The notes under the pieces were generated by a model, which saw only the letters and a program-made list of their open reading frames with translations, was not told the origin of the DNA and made no database searches. From CAYTES01 sp964436935 (GTDB lineage Bacteria > Patescibacteriota > Gracilibacteria > UBA1369 > UBA12473): DNA of 41,918 bases. The stretch covers positions 1 through 41,918 of the forward strand of contig CAYTES010000007.1 of assembly GCA_964436935.1 (NCBI GenBank). Direction: 5' to 3'. Below are positions 18,501 through 23,084 of this stretch, piece after piece; positions within the stretch are counted from its first letter, which is position 1; the number at the start of each line of letters is the position of its first letter. The position numbers and the translations under genes were made by a program.

Positions 18501-19907
18501 TAAATTCCCATTGGTGTAATTCGAGGGAACATAGTCCACTTCAACCCCATTTTTAAACGCGAAACAGTACGGGTCATAGGTGGGATAGGCTTCATCGGTA
18601 TAGAGCGTTTTGAGTAGATTTTGATCGTTGTCCGACAGGTCGTTGGGCTTGTACCAAAAAGGGCTGTGCCTTTTGATGATCTTGCTGTCCAACACTTCGA
18701 TTTCCCACCCGTTGGGCCAGCCATCGCCATCCCAGTCCGCTTGATCACCATCCTCGTCTTTGCCGCATTGTCCGGAACAGCCGTCTCCATTGGCATCGCC
18801 GATGGGGTCTTCATCCGTGAGAAGATCACCATCGTTGTTGTTGTCTTCAGTCCCGTCTTCATCCACGAAATTGTCTCCCGTGGAGCAGTCGATGCCATCG
18901 TTGTTGCTATCCCATTTTGAATCGTCTTGAGTCCAGCAGTCGCGGTCGTTGTCGATGCCATAATAGAAGTTTCCATCTTCCTCATCGATGGCACCATCAT
19001 TATCGTCGTCGTAGCCGTTCACTGGATCTTCATCGATACGACCGTCACCATCATTGTCCAATGCATCGCCTCCTTCAAGCGAACCGTTCACTTCCACAAA
19101 AAGTTCTCGCGCCAAATCGGCGGTGTACCATTTGTAGGCCACTTCCTGCCAATGGTCGACAAACCGTTGATACGCCTCAACACCAGTTTTTTCGAGCGAT
19201 TTTTTCTCGGCAACCGTATCGGCGTAAAACAATTTTTGATCAAATTCGGAAAATTCTGTGTAGCCCTGACGGTACAAAGTGTTTTTGTCAAAGTAGTCCG
19301 CCAACAGTTTGCTTCCTTCACTACCGCTAACCGGTGATTTGATCACCCCGTGCCAAACTTCCGGTTGCGCCTCCTCGCTTTCAGGGCTGCGTTCAAAATC
19401 ACCCGTCGTGGAATTGAAGAGATAGACGCGATCTTCAAAATCCGTGTATGGAAAAAGGCTCAGGTAGCGATTATCGTTTTTTGTCACTACCGGAATCGGG
19501 ACATTGCCGACCAAAACGATCCCTTGCAATTGAGTGATGGCGTCTTCCGTTCCATCTCCTTCAAAGTACAGTTTCTCCAAAGCCTGCATGATATTTTCAG
19601 GCTTTTCTTCGGCATGGGTTCGAACGATGAGTGCCTTGGTGAGCGGCAAAGCGGCTTGCACTTGCTCGGCATACCGGTCGATGCGCGCCTTGAGTGTGGT
19701 TTCTTGGAGTCCGCCGTAGGCATCACTCAGGCCCACATATTCCGTAGAGTCGCTGTAGATGGCATCATCCACCAAGATCGCCACAACCCCCAATCGTTGT
19801 TTATCCGAAGCCCCTTGAGAAAGATTGATACGCCCCATTTGAGTCCCCAAAAGCGCGACGATGATCGCCATTGAAAGCAGACGTTTCACAGGGGAGGAGA
19901 GGCGCAT
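3501..19907 (-). CDS. Giant multidomain surface protein with two SLH modules and Ca2+-binding repeats
   Basis: About 5,468 residues, read across a 10-N gap, so the true length is unknown. In order: signal peptide (about 5-32); a 30-290 region reminiscent of gingipain-type (C25) domains; Asp-rich thrombospondin-3-like repeats (280-526); an Ig-like domain (1231-1330); a first SLH triad (1635-1837); Ca2+ repeats of DTDGDGLSD type (1837-1985); Ig-like domains (2000-2470); FG-GAP/VCBS-like repeats (2750-2960); a DUF11-like domain (3025-3140); a coiled region (3515-3680); an LP-repeat tract (3707-3810); a FecR-like region (4395-4535); a PKD-like domain (4620-4730); a second SLH triad (5082-5292) flanked by Ca2+ repeats; and a Cys-rich tail. 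SLH domains usually bind cell-wall polymer. The frame is open from a TTG at 19961, but that TTG lies in the -35 box, so ATG 19907 is preferred. Function is unknown; an adhesin or S-layer-linked scaffold is likely. Confidence 0.88.
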   Translation of the reverse strand: MRLSSPVKRLLSMAIIVALLGTQMGRINLSQGASDKQRLGVVAILVDDAIYSDSTEYVGLSDAYGGLQETTLKARIDRYAEQVQAALPLTKALIVRTHAEEKPENIMQALEKLYFEGDGTEDAITQLQGIVLVGNVPIPVVTKNDNRYLSLFPYTDFEDRVYLFNSTTGDFERSPESEEAQPEVWHGVIKSPVSGSEGSKLLADYFDKNTLYRQGYTEFSEFDQKLFYADTVAEKKSLEKTGVEAYQRFVDHWQEVAYKWYTADLARELFVEVNGSLEGGDALDNDGDGRIDEDPVNGYDDDNDGAIDEEDGNFYYGIDNDRDCWTQDDSKWDSNNDGIDCSTGDNFVDEDGTEDNNNDGDLLTDEDPIGDANGDGCSGQCGKDEDGDQADWDGDGWPNGWEIEVLDSKIIKRHSPFWYKPNDLSDNDQNLLKTLYTDEAYPTYDPYCFAFKNGVEVDYVPSNYTNGNLIFKPDNRDREGNSCLDTRCNGDIHNDDDEDGLCDEDRDDDNDADGDGVADEDRAGDKEDGGDLFSELPDIQSKKVVESFFKKYPELFKKYIGNINTWTDFTGRYETERTDPEGHKQSDRETLVGLMGQRDAYVQLFLKSANTIVENAVNDVVTEVANDLPMIGRVTVSGTVKYKDKEGKEKEADYEYTFWNHSVRNLGFGSDEVFINGLPAEEVTSVAQCSMYRGSYDEGGKNQMVEANRLYNYNTSGQFEEQGQDYGGCYGGFYETPEYCFPVVAQQPVRDQAGTREVENPDLTVDYRSCYDFKEETGLVGGGDDGTPNESGYWTYADEFINEYADLAEDLEEGDKDEGDDKDGDGDYDEDDYDMEVQAIIDDLHEDGAYAIAVRDVDNIYLMGKAGDSTTLTLGAFFEQLSINKDSQQEIGGFFSGQKPFYQVSGFSFNPDLSVTMAIEKEYLEEDQGSWTDEEAEAKTISSILKHVEPINSTINKQLEAGFSETLPIDRPRHVTFQDREYNYQRIDYPDLYTVSSWEELEQLLSVSQQRIIEAVPGASEYEGFLTSLPNNVIFKEQFEDAMRWREMNLDEKHEWLLTSYLDAETPTFVAKPKNGYESLYLVSEGMPESMNMSFYSNIVSWEDDPDLEFNPNQTESESAEAQLPEEEPYDVNDPTSTHISWFPFVWIADIVDWAKDLATTVAYKAASVIEEPIEGAIDELDSFGFSLTCGSEESLGVAKDTDNDGVADSIDTAPYTMDSNGDGTPDGSDGTTYLSLEWDESGVLYANGSDQTSVTVTALDAAGEPNLQDSFSQIQLQVVSGTEFVTLLTAEPIQIVKGQATFNLSTPPDAGTFSLQALGTGENITGVTSNVMSFTSKKESLKLSTYEKQTVTENEVYTTETLEDVLILNEQEKAVAVVRASNGAMELLNAADYTIEAREATTTDPTRLVILSQSSQNALASYFLMPDVERVTIWNSSETLSGEVNDVRAVDANPSDEWNLKASADGTNVEFSNGSLTLGVVNAQGNIYLKDESSLTLDQGSPYAEISNPHIHFGVGLGQTRLFEVIIGSSTTTLDTIETEQISMAPDSREGGSMSWFEGLKLFLGFESASVEAASVSELPDTDGDVLDDLKEWTIGTQLEHRDTDGDSFEDGEELTNGYSPFFKGQHLFTDLFTDHEAYSGVLELYTRGVVNGYSDGSFRPEQSITREEFTKLNLGAICIDCTSFSDVAKNDIEAAYASHVFPDTDINPDLFYCVAYSRNAELISGYQSGANEGYYLPKNSMSRAEATKVLLETAEVAVNETAYAQLPWYTNYVISAQGKHLYPEGRFTELDTYSTSQFTSWIEGELSQGGEIQSWLEAPISRGEFTMMVDNLLDVSDCRTQDEDGDGLPDNSELYNFGTSPSSPDTDGGGMNDLDEIINNQNAVNDPSDDSSDATTQHSNPPTPTTEPSPDEPTDDKNGTGPSDAQTDSDEDGLSDAEESTLGTDPFEDDSDGGGVNDLEEALQGSDPLDVSDDAVNANDTYESGGHVEGLHLSRDSAYQTQSLSEDVLFETRLFTKDLPADGSSRIYLKAEILDEKGEPMKDDNESVVEFIAVDPAHPYAEILHTQVKVQQGVAETELLASTTAGYFDVTAQLLTNALPVINTTLNVYPGDPNSITMTSDSPFLKSGGLNQTAVQLALYDVHGNVANQEPYPVTINVDSPGVIDPTRDEDPQTEGTQLTVYEGIIGFDVKSGDQEGPVTITAEWNGIQGSITLNVYDNITLQLQTANDQLTANGVNTTTLTAWAVLNNSNEPLSGLNGDVTFGVVDPLYGSLENEPVVHMENGTAEITFKTSTVAGTGYVSATMPGFKPATLPLTLLPDASYRLELSSNSDEVNTGDTLEILVKALDGNGNFVTTDSSTPVSLRVTEMSSEFGAVQTSEVVLSQGMGVFTIEAQNLTGPIDLVATSEGLISGTLSINTVMEMQGAELQAVAPKVLFASLLGAPFGEVTKENYWGGWFTFSGTTEASVSLLSDPAPHLRLGSVDSNGKLGVLDANAIELSLVPANSESLPTRFFMKDVLTHQTILEGTIVLENSDFYLLNFDDDLSAVDNEGIYFQPATENNRTTLSAFEGNMSLLENGNEVVRFQPNGQIQIFDADYTLKVNEDYASFAFDVLFGDTMITHVLWKQSFAENVTTLDDHFEWKDWSILTPGVYTLGIQSETYGTETAYSGNSSTNPTGTFVVDKTESLPSRQKPGLGKTSLESAEITEGIGFDGDNKFMLALSDGATVGEALQWXXXXDIGVVLGDPTIRLTDYNPQTVSSTGFTSGIGRLLISGNETVQDILPIDYNDDDRMDLFVARENGEVELIENNEAYPRLQSKGEILNLTNGIVDMAEGDVDDDGQTDLVVATAEACIVGEICIYLYHNEGGKFERNNLELEVDGDVIKEILLEDLNQDDYPDLVVSDINGSILVFYNNEGTILTTGNTLGNVGLKVDSGTNLIEEVLIHYDGMPEEDPDSPSDDSLYKPFAIPSPEGYASTGDDFAETDPSLATGNFDPNFILNTILPLTESSEEGSSLTYELDEPEVTTELSFLYADADPSLLTSTKVASDVNGGIAQDGDTITYTLTLKNTSSSTLSEVSLVDVVSGMIELDWDSFACEGAGCDALGLSRSGQSTRPFIVTGFNLEPNASTVLRYSGNVKGLSTPTVKIFAADDLAASTVDDDYMDLGATPEDNPSGQMIVFYSNGTFEEDGVTKINYIKQTSAPAAPPTVDPFADLGIDLHTDTDGDGTPDSLQGSDDKPPAAATDLYKGQTVGDDDGDGEANLWDDYFGPVENPGDLMANVAAGVVLLDEVSGLVADAMETIMTQFLCSGGCIAMPLNYAFLVPGPVNLMGIPILPMDMAHMPVFGAPVPGIPAIWPPLPFQGSTGVRIYVSITLTLGFTISVCLGPYMAGQCWSFAIPLFELLGVCDAVNGAIEDAISKAEDFIAEGKDKLMSLGGGGGSSGGRSESGGFTNYNLGSYAVSSGANDKVRVEGDPKPFAGWLRKQSEEVVNKLTDLPDIYFYYPDPQSIVGAFKPKNMDQIKAADLRGLEKILTVVNSLPLIRIETEQVNFKFPALTSDEIEKFKNDSQMWLQDVKKQWEAVRKNWENSEYQTQVAEIDALIDSVEKNLETLEDYKNFPRELLKWRNIESFYLKQIICYLDAIINDLGGWVLLNKQRIDQWVKAYYDAKKAIKDWQAIFQLAVDYQSSCDQCKTSKLSLFKLLIKLFVFIPEPPIIALPKWPDIVIDLSQIQAGLTVLWPEIRFVPEPLLIPSLPRLQIPTLPTVSLTIPTIPLLPALPALPQLPVLPGIPIPDLPDIPPPPKIPALPQSVSVALEIAKGVMKIICLIQSGIVPVSEATLKTQIEQMTQRPLSPVLPIDLSAVFQLDPIGIDFVDRIEVISYINLGLNFDGILKLVETAADESNDIVTDLVDLANETAASGTEAAGEIMNTPSQELQDLSDEVDDMEVEVELEDTENGEESSFIPSLQPGPQTTLDTEALMDQLYAQEAADLRNHPLLQPYLSQWEQNIKTLTQVAEEQAYIVASTPERYHLTATDHLLAFSDEEVETHFASIQAGHSAQTLKPLADSPLDELRDGLLSYFEDETQHNQQLAALLDGGEAEWDQVSRWIASQNEGGGEEATVSSLLAQTNAPTNSTPRVEATSPSDTVQTKSAFDEMRSWVVDTFSTVGKNPLDAEVEELDMAKDRYLAQSSETDGSSGTGTGTDSTVVNTGLFLYNEELQVNERLVDYTGEADSESHVVFMDMENDDDNDIVYAYGGNVYLKENFTNTDETLEYYDDAPSIVSLEELLPQAPIVDLYRSTEANNGEASVAWKADAVESMGYEIYTTDHLEDFEADNPRGLHWSHVLKEFAPASIMLQSIDAEGELATLTHETALPGTPVVTAESEKATFTYLDAEIELDEKTRFILPDLTYGSVRLSSFKGDVNLEGGQVLRNLVQESGTIALEPGELVHAIEESELTLSNALEDRITLTLPANTVMPLATSLSSGFELRVEEGMVEVLGEATTDEPQTLIEGMLILENERVDFTRSVDIEIRSTTTTVVTSYIKSGDYRWQTLSNDQEPSLILPMDNGDYYSKMRTMLSDGGRGTWGQVAHLYPQICGDKQAPYPNVGSTQQKVSVYKTLTLDGSGSFDSNSAITRYYWDTDVTLDQDGDGNATNDVDYYRDANPLTDTDGDGIATNDQDDSTLPVGPYDSLDTQNFKLWVVDEAGNTAGSTASVTVFTPDIHLSAAAGKTGVVEGAIDPIDSDIPFVLVRQRNGIYETIETPSADSNGRYSTDEKGKFIIDDLNLEEDWIVTDSFNNEVATIDPETGEIVLLDDSYRVEVYSADPDSPTRIVLLDENDLALVTILLVPDANVDVTIEDSTFTYNAVSTSGMVGVHLKTTDLPETLHLEKIASNEPLFTGGVALVDENSTRWAVIDTDGNIYRFTELELGVKEVATVNTQADQEGAEPIVITLGNSSSPWMEIYIGTKAASYEEASTLNFTSAQELGISVEETSSFEESLQNTDSDSDSISNLDELKAGMDPYDAADASADADTDGLSNLDENEAGTNPSEEDTDGDGFSDYEEVLQGTDPLVAETVSMFKDLDVDDPLYQSILDLVNLGVIEGYEEDDGLYFKPDQFITRAEFTKILLGILCIDPRAEAYEAPNVFTDILFSSTDLPWYYAVTKESFLREFIFGYLGETNEAGMAPFKPGINISRAEGVKILLEALQKLEVIDMGEVPVTEPWYLAYLEIAQDLNPYLLKETGGESTTYLITQEENALATEALSRYDFMVMASRVLNFANCFAETDSDGDGLSDYKEVSIYHTDPNKADTDEGGISDYDEVQSGTNPLDDQDDDSDGDALSDTEETTLFNTDPQKADTDGGGVSDGVEVAQGTNAVDDASDDYGVTVENEFEENNSTDGLEPGIYILTQECSSCPCEVSIENAADLIPGDALLAAIMNRDNSVILSISNAVPIEELVETPTP
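11690..11699. other. Assembly gap (10 N)
   Basis: Ten consecutive Ns lie inside the giant gene, at about residue 2736. A round run of 10 usually means a scaffold join of unknown size. The frame is open on both sides, and the flanking protein is similar in style, so one gene is likely. The missing length is not known. Confidence 0.95.
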
Positions 19908-19932
19908 GAAAAAAGCTTTTTTACTAAGCTTG

Positions 19933-19961
19933 ATTATAGGGTTTTTGAGCCTGAAAAACAA
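19933..19961 (-). promoter_or_regulatory. Promoter of the giant SLH-protein operon
   Basis: On the minus strand: -35 TTGTTT (19956-19961), 17-bp spacer, -10 TATAAT (19933-19938). The predicted start is near 19926, giving a leader of about 19 nt to the ATG at 19907. The short leader contains an AAGCTT...AAGCTT repeat and no Shine-Dalgarno sequence. This promoter covers the alternative TTG start at 19961 and argues against it. Confidence 0.65.
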
Positions 19962-19976
19962 CGAAATTAGGCCTTA

Positions 19977-20148
19977 GGAACCTCTGAAAAAAAATAGTTA
20001 CTATTACAATTTTTACCCCGCACTGCGGGGCTGCAAACGATTTATCGCTTCTCATCGTATCGGTATCTGATACGCCTTCGAAGCTCTGCATCGTTTTCGC
20101 TCGAAGAAGTAAAAATCTCATAACGAAACTATGTTTTTCAGAGGTTCC
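19977..20148 (+). repeat. 172-bp inverted-repeat element E1 (MITE-like or structured RNA element)
   Basis: The ends are perfect 15-bp inverted repeats: GGAACCTCTGAAAAA at 19977-19991 and its complement at 20134-20148; with one indel the match extends to about 24 bp. Inside are two hairpins: CCCCGC-ACT-GCGGGG (20016-20030) and CGTATC-7 nt-GATACG (20056-20074). The element is homologous to the one at 32733-32887, read in the opposite direction. Shared blocks include GGCTGCAAACGA, TGATACGCCTTC and CATCGTTTTCGCTCG. It contains no gene and sits directly upstream of the giant operon's promoter. Confidence 0.8.
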
Positions 20149-20165
20149 ATTATCAAATCTTTTAG

Positions 20166-20179
20166 GTGAACAGCTCCTA
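20166..20179 (+). repeat. AACAGCTCCTA motif, copy 1
   Basis: Reads GTGAACAGCTCCTA, with the 11-bp core at 20169-20179. It lies between element E1 and the end of the first pilin gene. The same 14 bp occur at 23618-23631. Confidence 0.6.
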
Positions 20180-20242
20180 GAATACCCTTACCATGAAAAA
20201 AATCCGATTAGGGGTCACTTTTAGGTAGGGGGTACGGCCTTC

Positions 20243-20824
20243 TTATCGCGTCATGACATAGAATGAATCGGGCGTCGTTTGAGCGGAGCAGTCATTATTT
20301 TGCTGCAGATCTTTTTGGGTTGCGGATAAAATGGTCCAGCCCGCGCTAGAGGTGAGATTGCAATAGTTATCCTCCGAGCTTGCCGTGTCCACCTCCATGT
20401 CGGCCACTAAAATGTAAGCTCCGCCGTTGCCGGTTGAAGAAGGATTGGCCGTATCGGACTGAAGGGCTCTATAAAAATATTGTCCTTGGGTACACGTCAA
20501 GGGTTTACCACTGCCCGGATCCGTAGGTACTTTGCCGCCCTCTAAATATTTTGCAATCGCTTGATCCAACCATCCTCCTGAGCCCACACAGTCTTCGGAG
20601 GGAACATTCCCATCGCTCGGATAGCCTCCATTGTCGTTGAAATAAATTTCGAGAGCCGTGGCGATGTTTTTTAAATCGGCGGTACGCTTAATGTCACGGC
20701 TTCGCGCCGGCCCACCGATGATTCTCGGCACCAACGCAATGGCCAAAATGCCAATGATCGTGATGACAATGAGTAGTTCAATCAAGGTGAAACCACGTTG
20801 CGAACGACGTGAGGCAATGACCAT
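20243..20824 (-). CDS. Type IV pilin / GspG-like major pilin (paralogue 1)
   Basis: 193-aa prepilin. A short basic leader (MVIASRRSQRG) precedes the cleavage/methylation signal G-FTLIELL. It has the invariant Glu at mature position 5 and an N-terminal helix of about 25 hydrophobic residues. The globular part carries GspG-like marks: a YFNDNGGYP segment after the long helix and a PTDPGSGKP loop. Two C-terminal cysteines (SEDNYC and NNDC) probably close a disulfide loop, and the protein ends in FYVMTR. A close paralogue lies 86 bp upstream on the same strand, and both probably share the promoter at 21530. A prepilin peptidase would be needed; none is encoded in this window. There is no Shine-Dalgarno sequence before the ATG. 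Confidence 0.9.
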   Translation of the reverse strand: MVIASRRSQRGFTLIELLIVITIIGILAIALVPRIIGGPARSRDIKRTADLKNIATALEIYFNDNGGYPSDGNVPSEDCVGSGGWLDQAIAKYLEGGKVPTDPGSGKPLTCTQGQYFYRALQSDTANPSSTGNGGAYILVADMEVDTASSEDNYCNLTSSAGWTILSATQKDLQQNNDCSAQTTPDSFYVMTR

Positions 20825-20910
20825 AGTGGGGAGGTATAAAAAATAAAGGAACCTATAGATCTCAATTCCTCATAGAAACGAGGAGCCCTCAGGGGCAAAA
20901 GTTTTATAAT

Positions 20911-21489
20911 TTAGCGAGCCATGACATAAAAGGCATCTTTGGTTGTAGTCACGGTAGAGCAGTCATTAGCGGATTGAAGAGTGGTTTGGGCGGTAAACAG
21001 ATCACTCCATCCGCCAGCGCCGATGTTACAGTAGTTGTCTTCGGAGTTGGCTGTGTCCACCTCTACGTCTGCAATTAAAACATAAGCAGAGGGTGTAGTG
21101 ATGGAAATTGTTGCCGGCAAGACTTCATAATAATATCCCGCGATGCATCCGAGAGGCTTTCCACTGCCCGGATCGGTGGGGAGACTTCCTCCTTCGAAAT
21201 AAGGAGAAATCGCGTTATCAATCCATTGTCCTGCCCCAATACAGTCATTATCAAGCGTTCCGGAGTTGGTGGGATAATATCCGTTGTCGTTGAAATAAAG
21301 TTCGAGCGCAGTCGCAATATTTTTAATGTCCGCTTGTCTTTTGACATCGCGAGCCCGAGCCGGTCCTCCCATGATTCTCGGCACCAAGGCCACGGCCAAA
21401 ATACCGATGATGGTGATCACAATCAAAAGTTCAATCAACGTAAAACCTTTGGCATTTTTTTTTGCCATTGAACGAGAGGGGGTAGACAT
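20911..21489 (-). CDS. Type IV pilin / GspG-like major pilin (paralogue 2)
   Basis: 192-aa prepilin with leader, then KG-FTLIELLIVITIIGIL, Glu5 and a long N-terminal helix. It matches the downstream pilin over the whole length: both have GGPAR, a NDNG-YP segment, PTDPGSGKP, the SEDNYCN block, a second Cys (NDCS) and a FYVMxR end. They are therefore tandem duplicates that have diverged mostly in the middle. The leader may start at the first ATG (21489) or at a second one (21468, giving MAKKNAKG), which is closer to a normal leader length. It is first in the pair and preceded by a good promoter (TTGCAC-18-TATAAT). Confidence 0.9.
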   Translation of the reverse strand: MSTPSRSMAKKNAKGFTLIELLIVITIIGILAVALVPRIMGGPARARDVKRQADIKNIATALELYFNDNGYYPTNSGTLDNDCIGAGQWIDNAISPYFEGGSLPTDPGSGKPLGCIAGYYYEVLPATISITTPSAYVLIADVEVDTANSEDNYCNIGAGGWSDLFTAQTTLQSANDCSTVTTTKDAFYVMAR

Positions 21490-21529
21490 AGGGGGGAAGG
21501 GATTAAACCATATCGAATCAGATAGACGG

Positions 21530-21559
21530 ATTATATAGCAGTTTAATGGTAAGGTGCAA
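21530..21559 (-). promoter_or_regulatory. Promoter of the pilin pair
   Basis: Minus strand: -35 TTGCAC (21554-21559), 18-bp spacer, -10 TATAAT (21530-21535). The leader to the ATG at 21489 is about 34 nt. It diverges from the promoter at 21632. Confidence 0.6.
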
Positions 21560-21631
21560 ATTTTTTGTTTCGGGGTTATTCCGTATCCAAGACCGTGCCG
21601 GGGTTTACTTGTTTTTTAGAGGATCGAAAAG

Positions 21632-21661
21632 TTGGAATATTTCTTTAATTAGGAGTATAAT
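21632..21661 (+). promoter_or_regulatory. Promoter of the 450-aa gene
   Basis: -35 TTGGAA (21632-21637), 18-bp spacer, -10 TATAAT (21656-21661). The predicted leader is about 26 nt with no Shine-Dalgarno sequence. A further AT-rich TATAAC/TAATAAT stretch at 21670-21685 could be an alternative -10. Confidence 0.5.
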
Positions 21662-21693
21662 AAAAAGATTTTATAACATAATAATCTAAAGTC

Positions 21694-23046
21694 ATGTCCT
21701 CTGCGCATAATCCCGAATTTTCTCAGCCGGAATATTATCAAAAACGGTCGGAATCTCTTGCGAAAAAAGGTATTGACCCACGCGAAGCACGTTTTGGGAA
21801 GTATGTGGTGGGAATGGAAATTCAGAAAGGGGAAACCCTGGGACAAAGGATTCAGTCTTATTATGAAAAGCATGGCGAATCCAAAACCAAGGCGCGTGAA
21901 AAAGCTTTTTCATTGCTCGCCCAAATGACTAAAGCGGGTCGAGGGATTTTGGGGTTCGATGTGGATGCGGTTCAGGAAGGAGATTTCTTTAAGTTTGATG
22001 GAAATAAAGTGACGATTTTATACAATAATAAAGAAAAAAAGGGGGGTAAAGAACGAAGCGGTTCTAAAACGATTGAACTGGATTTGAATGGAGAAACGGG
22101 TCATATTATTGAGCAAAGTCGACAAGCGTTGGAAGGCACTCGTGTTGATTTGGCGAACCAATGGATTGATCGAAAGATTTTATCCAATGTGGCATTGGCC
22201 GCTGTGGGAATTGAAAATTGGAATAAAGGACGCGATGCTTTTGTGAACGGTTTATTGAAAAAAGGTCCTTCGATTGTGATGGTTCCCGGAGAGGCTCCCG
22301 TTTCATTGGGAGAGCTGCTGGCTAAGCTCAAAGCTCCGAAATATAGTAAGGAGTACAATATTGTCATTCTGAGTTATTTGGAAGAAGTGAAAGCAAGTGG
22401 TTACTCCATGCGAAAACTATGGGCGGAGCTACGATCGGAAGTACCTTTGGCAGTAAGGAAAGAGTTTGGGGCGGAGAAGACGGAGTCTTTGTCCGTAGAG
22501 AGTGTTGTGCAACCGGAAGTCGTTGAAAGCGAGCGTTTGCCCATCACGGATCCTGCGACACCTGCGGAAGAGGTTTACAATCTCACCTTAGAAATCACGG
22601 ATGCCCAGAAAGAATTGGAATCAAAATATCCCGGAGTAAAAATTGGAATGGAGGACGCTTCGTTTGGAAGAAAAGAAGTGGTGCTTATATTGGGAACGGA
22701 GACGAAGCGATTTAAAATAAACCCTTCCAATAAAGAAGCGGTCAAAGGAGAAGTGATGGAAAAGGCTCAAAACCTTGTCGAAAATTATTTAAAAATCGAA
22801 TCCAATATTCCACAATCGGAGTTGATGACGGCATTAAAAGTATATCCGGGATTCATTACAAGGATGGTGGCCAAATTCAATTTAGCCAAAGGAGCAAAGC
22901 TCGGAATCAATAAGATTGAACCGATGAATGCCGGAGAGCAACCTTACTACGATTTTATTTCACCGGTTAAAGATGCTACGGTTCGTATTCAGGCCTTTGA
23001 TCTTGCCACCGCGATGCAGAATTATGCGGTGGATTACTTGAGTTGA
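21694..23046 (+). CDS. Hypothetical 450-aa protein with possible LysM-like N-terminal module
   Basis: Not recognised with confidence. There is no signal peptide or membrane span. Residues about 38-105 read like a degenerate LysM-type module (a GMEIQKGETLGQ start, helical middle, then an EGDFFKFDGNKV strand). Residues 105-245 are mixed helical and strand; 245-290 is a Glu/Val/Pro-rich linker. Residues 290-450 are a second folded part ending in YYDFISPVKDATVRIQAFD. It is followed 38 bp later by the pseudopilin start. Proteins with KGDTL-type modules and no export signal are common in Patescibacteria, but the function here is unknown. Confidence 0.75.
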   Translation: MSSAHNPEFSQPEYYQKRSESLAKKGIDPREARFGKYVVGMEIQKGETLGQRIQSYYEKHGESKTKAREKAFSLLAQMTKAGRGILGFDVDAVQEGDFFKFDGNKVTILYNNKEKKGGKERSGSKTIELDLNGETGHIIEQSRQALEGTRVDLANQWIDRKILSNVALAAVGIENWNKGRDAFVNGLLKKGPSIVMVPGEAPVSLGELLAKLKAPKYSKEYNIVILSYLEEVKASGYSMRKLWAELRSEVPLAVRKEFGAEKTESLSVESVVQPEVVESERLPITDPATPAEEVYNLTLEITDAQKELESKYPGVKIGMEDASFGRKEVVLILGTETKRFKINPSNKEAVKGEVMEKAQNLVENYLKIESNIPQSELMTALKVYPGFITRMVAKFNLAKGAKLGINKIEPMNAGEQPYYDFISPVKDATVRIQAFDLATAMQNYAVDYLS

Positions 23047-23050
23047 TCCT

Positions 23051-23078
23051 TACCAAATCAAAAGGATGCGATTATAAT
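23051..23078 (+). promoter_or_regulatory. Promoter giving a leaderless pseudopilin mRNA
   Basis: -10 TATAAT at 23073-23078, with a weak -35 TTACCA (23051-23056) at 16 bp. Transcription would begin at about 23085, which is exactly the ATG, so the message would be leaderless. This also argues against the upstream TTG start at 23043. Confidence 0.45.
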
Positions 23079-23084
23079 GGTGTC

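Noticed and set aside
19908..19961. TTG start of the giant gene 18 codons upstream
   Set aside because: The TTG coincides with the -35 box and the added residues precede a complete signal peptide.
20848..20900. GGAACCTATAG between the two pilins as a fourth inverted-repeat element
   Set aside because: Only one end is similar; no matching second arm was found within 200 bp.
21694..23046. Alternative genetic code (UGA as Gly, as in Gracilibacteria)
   Set aside because: Genes end at TGA in expected places, for example the glycosyltransferase and the giant gene, and no conserved protein needs UGA read-through.
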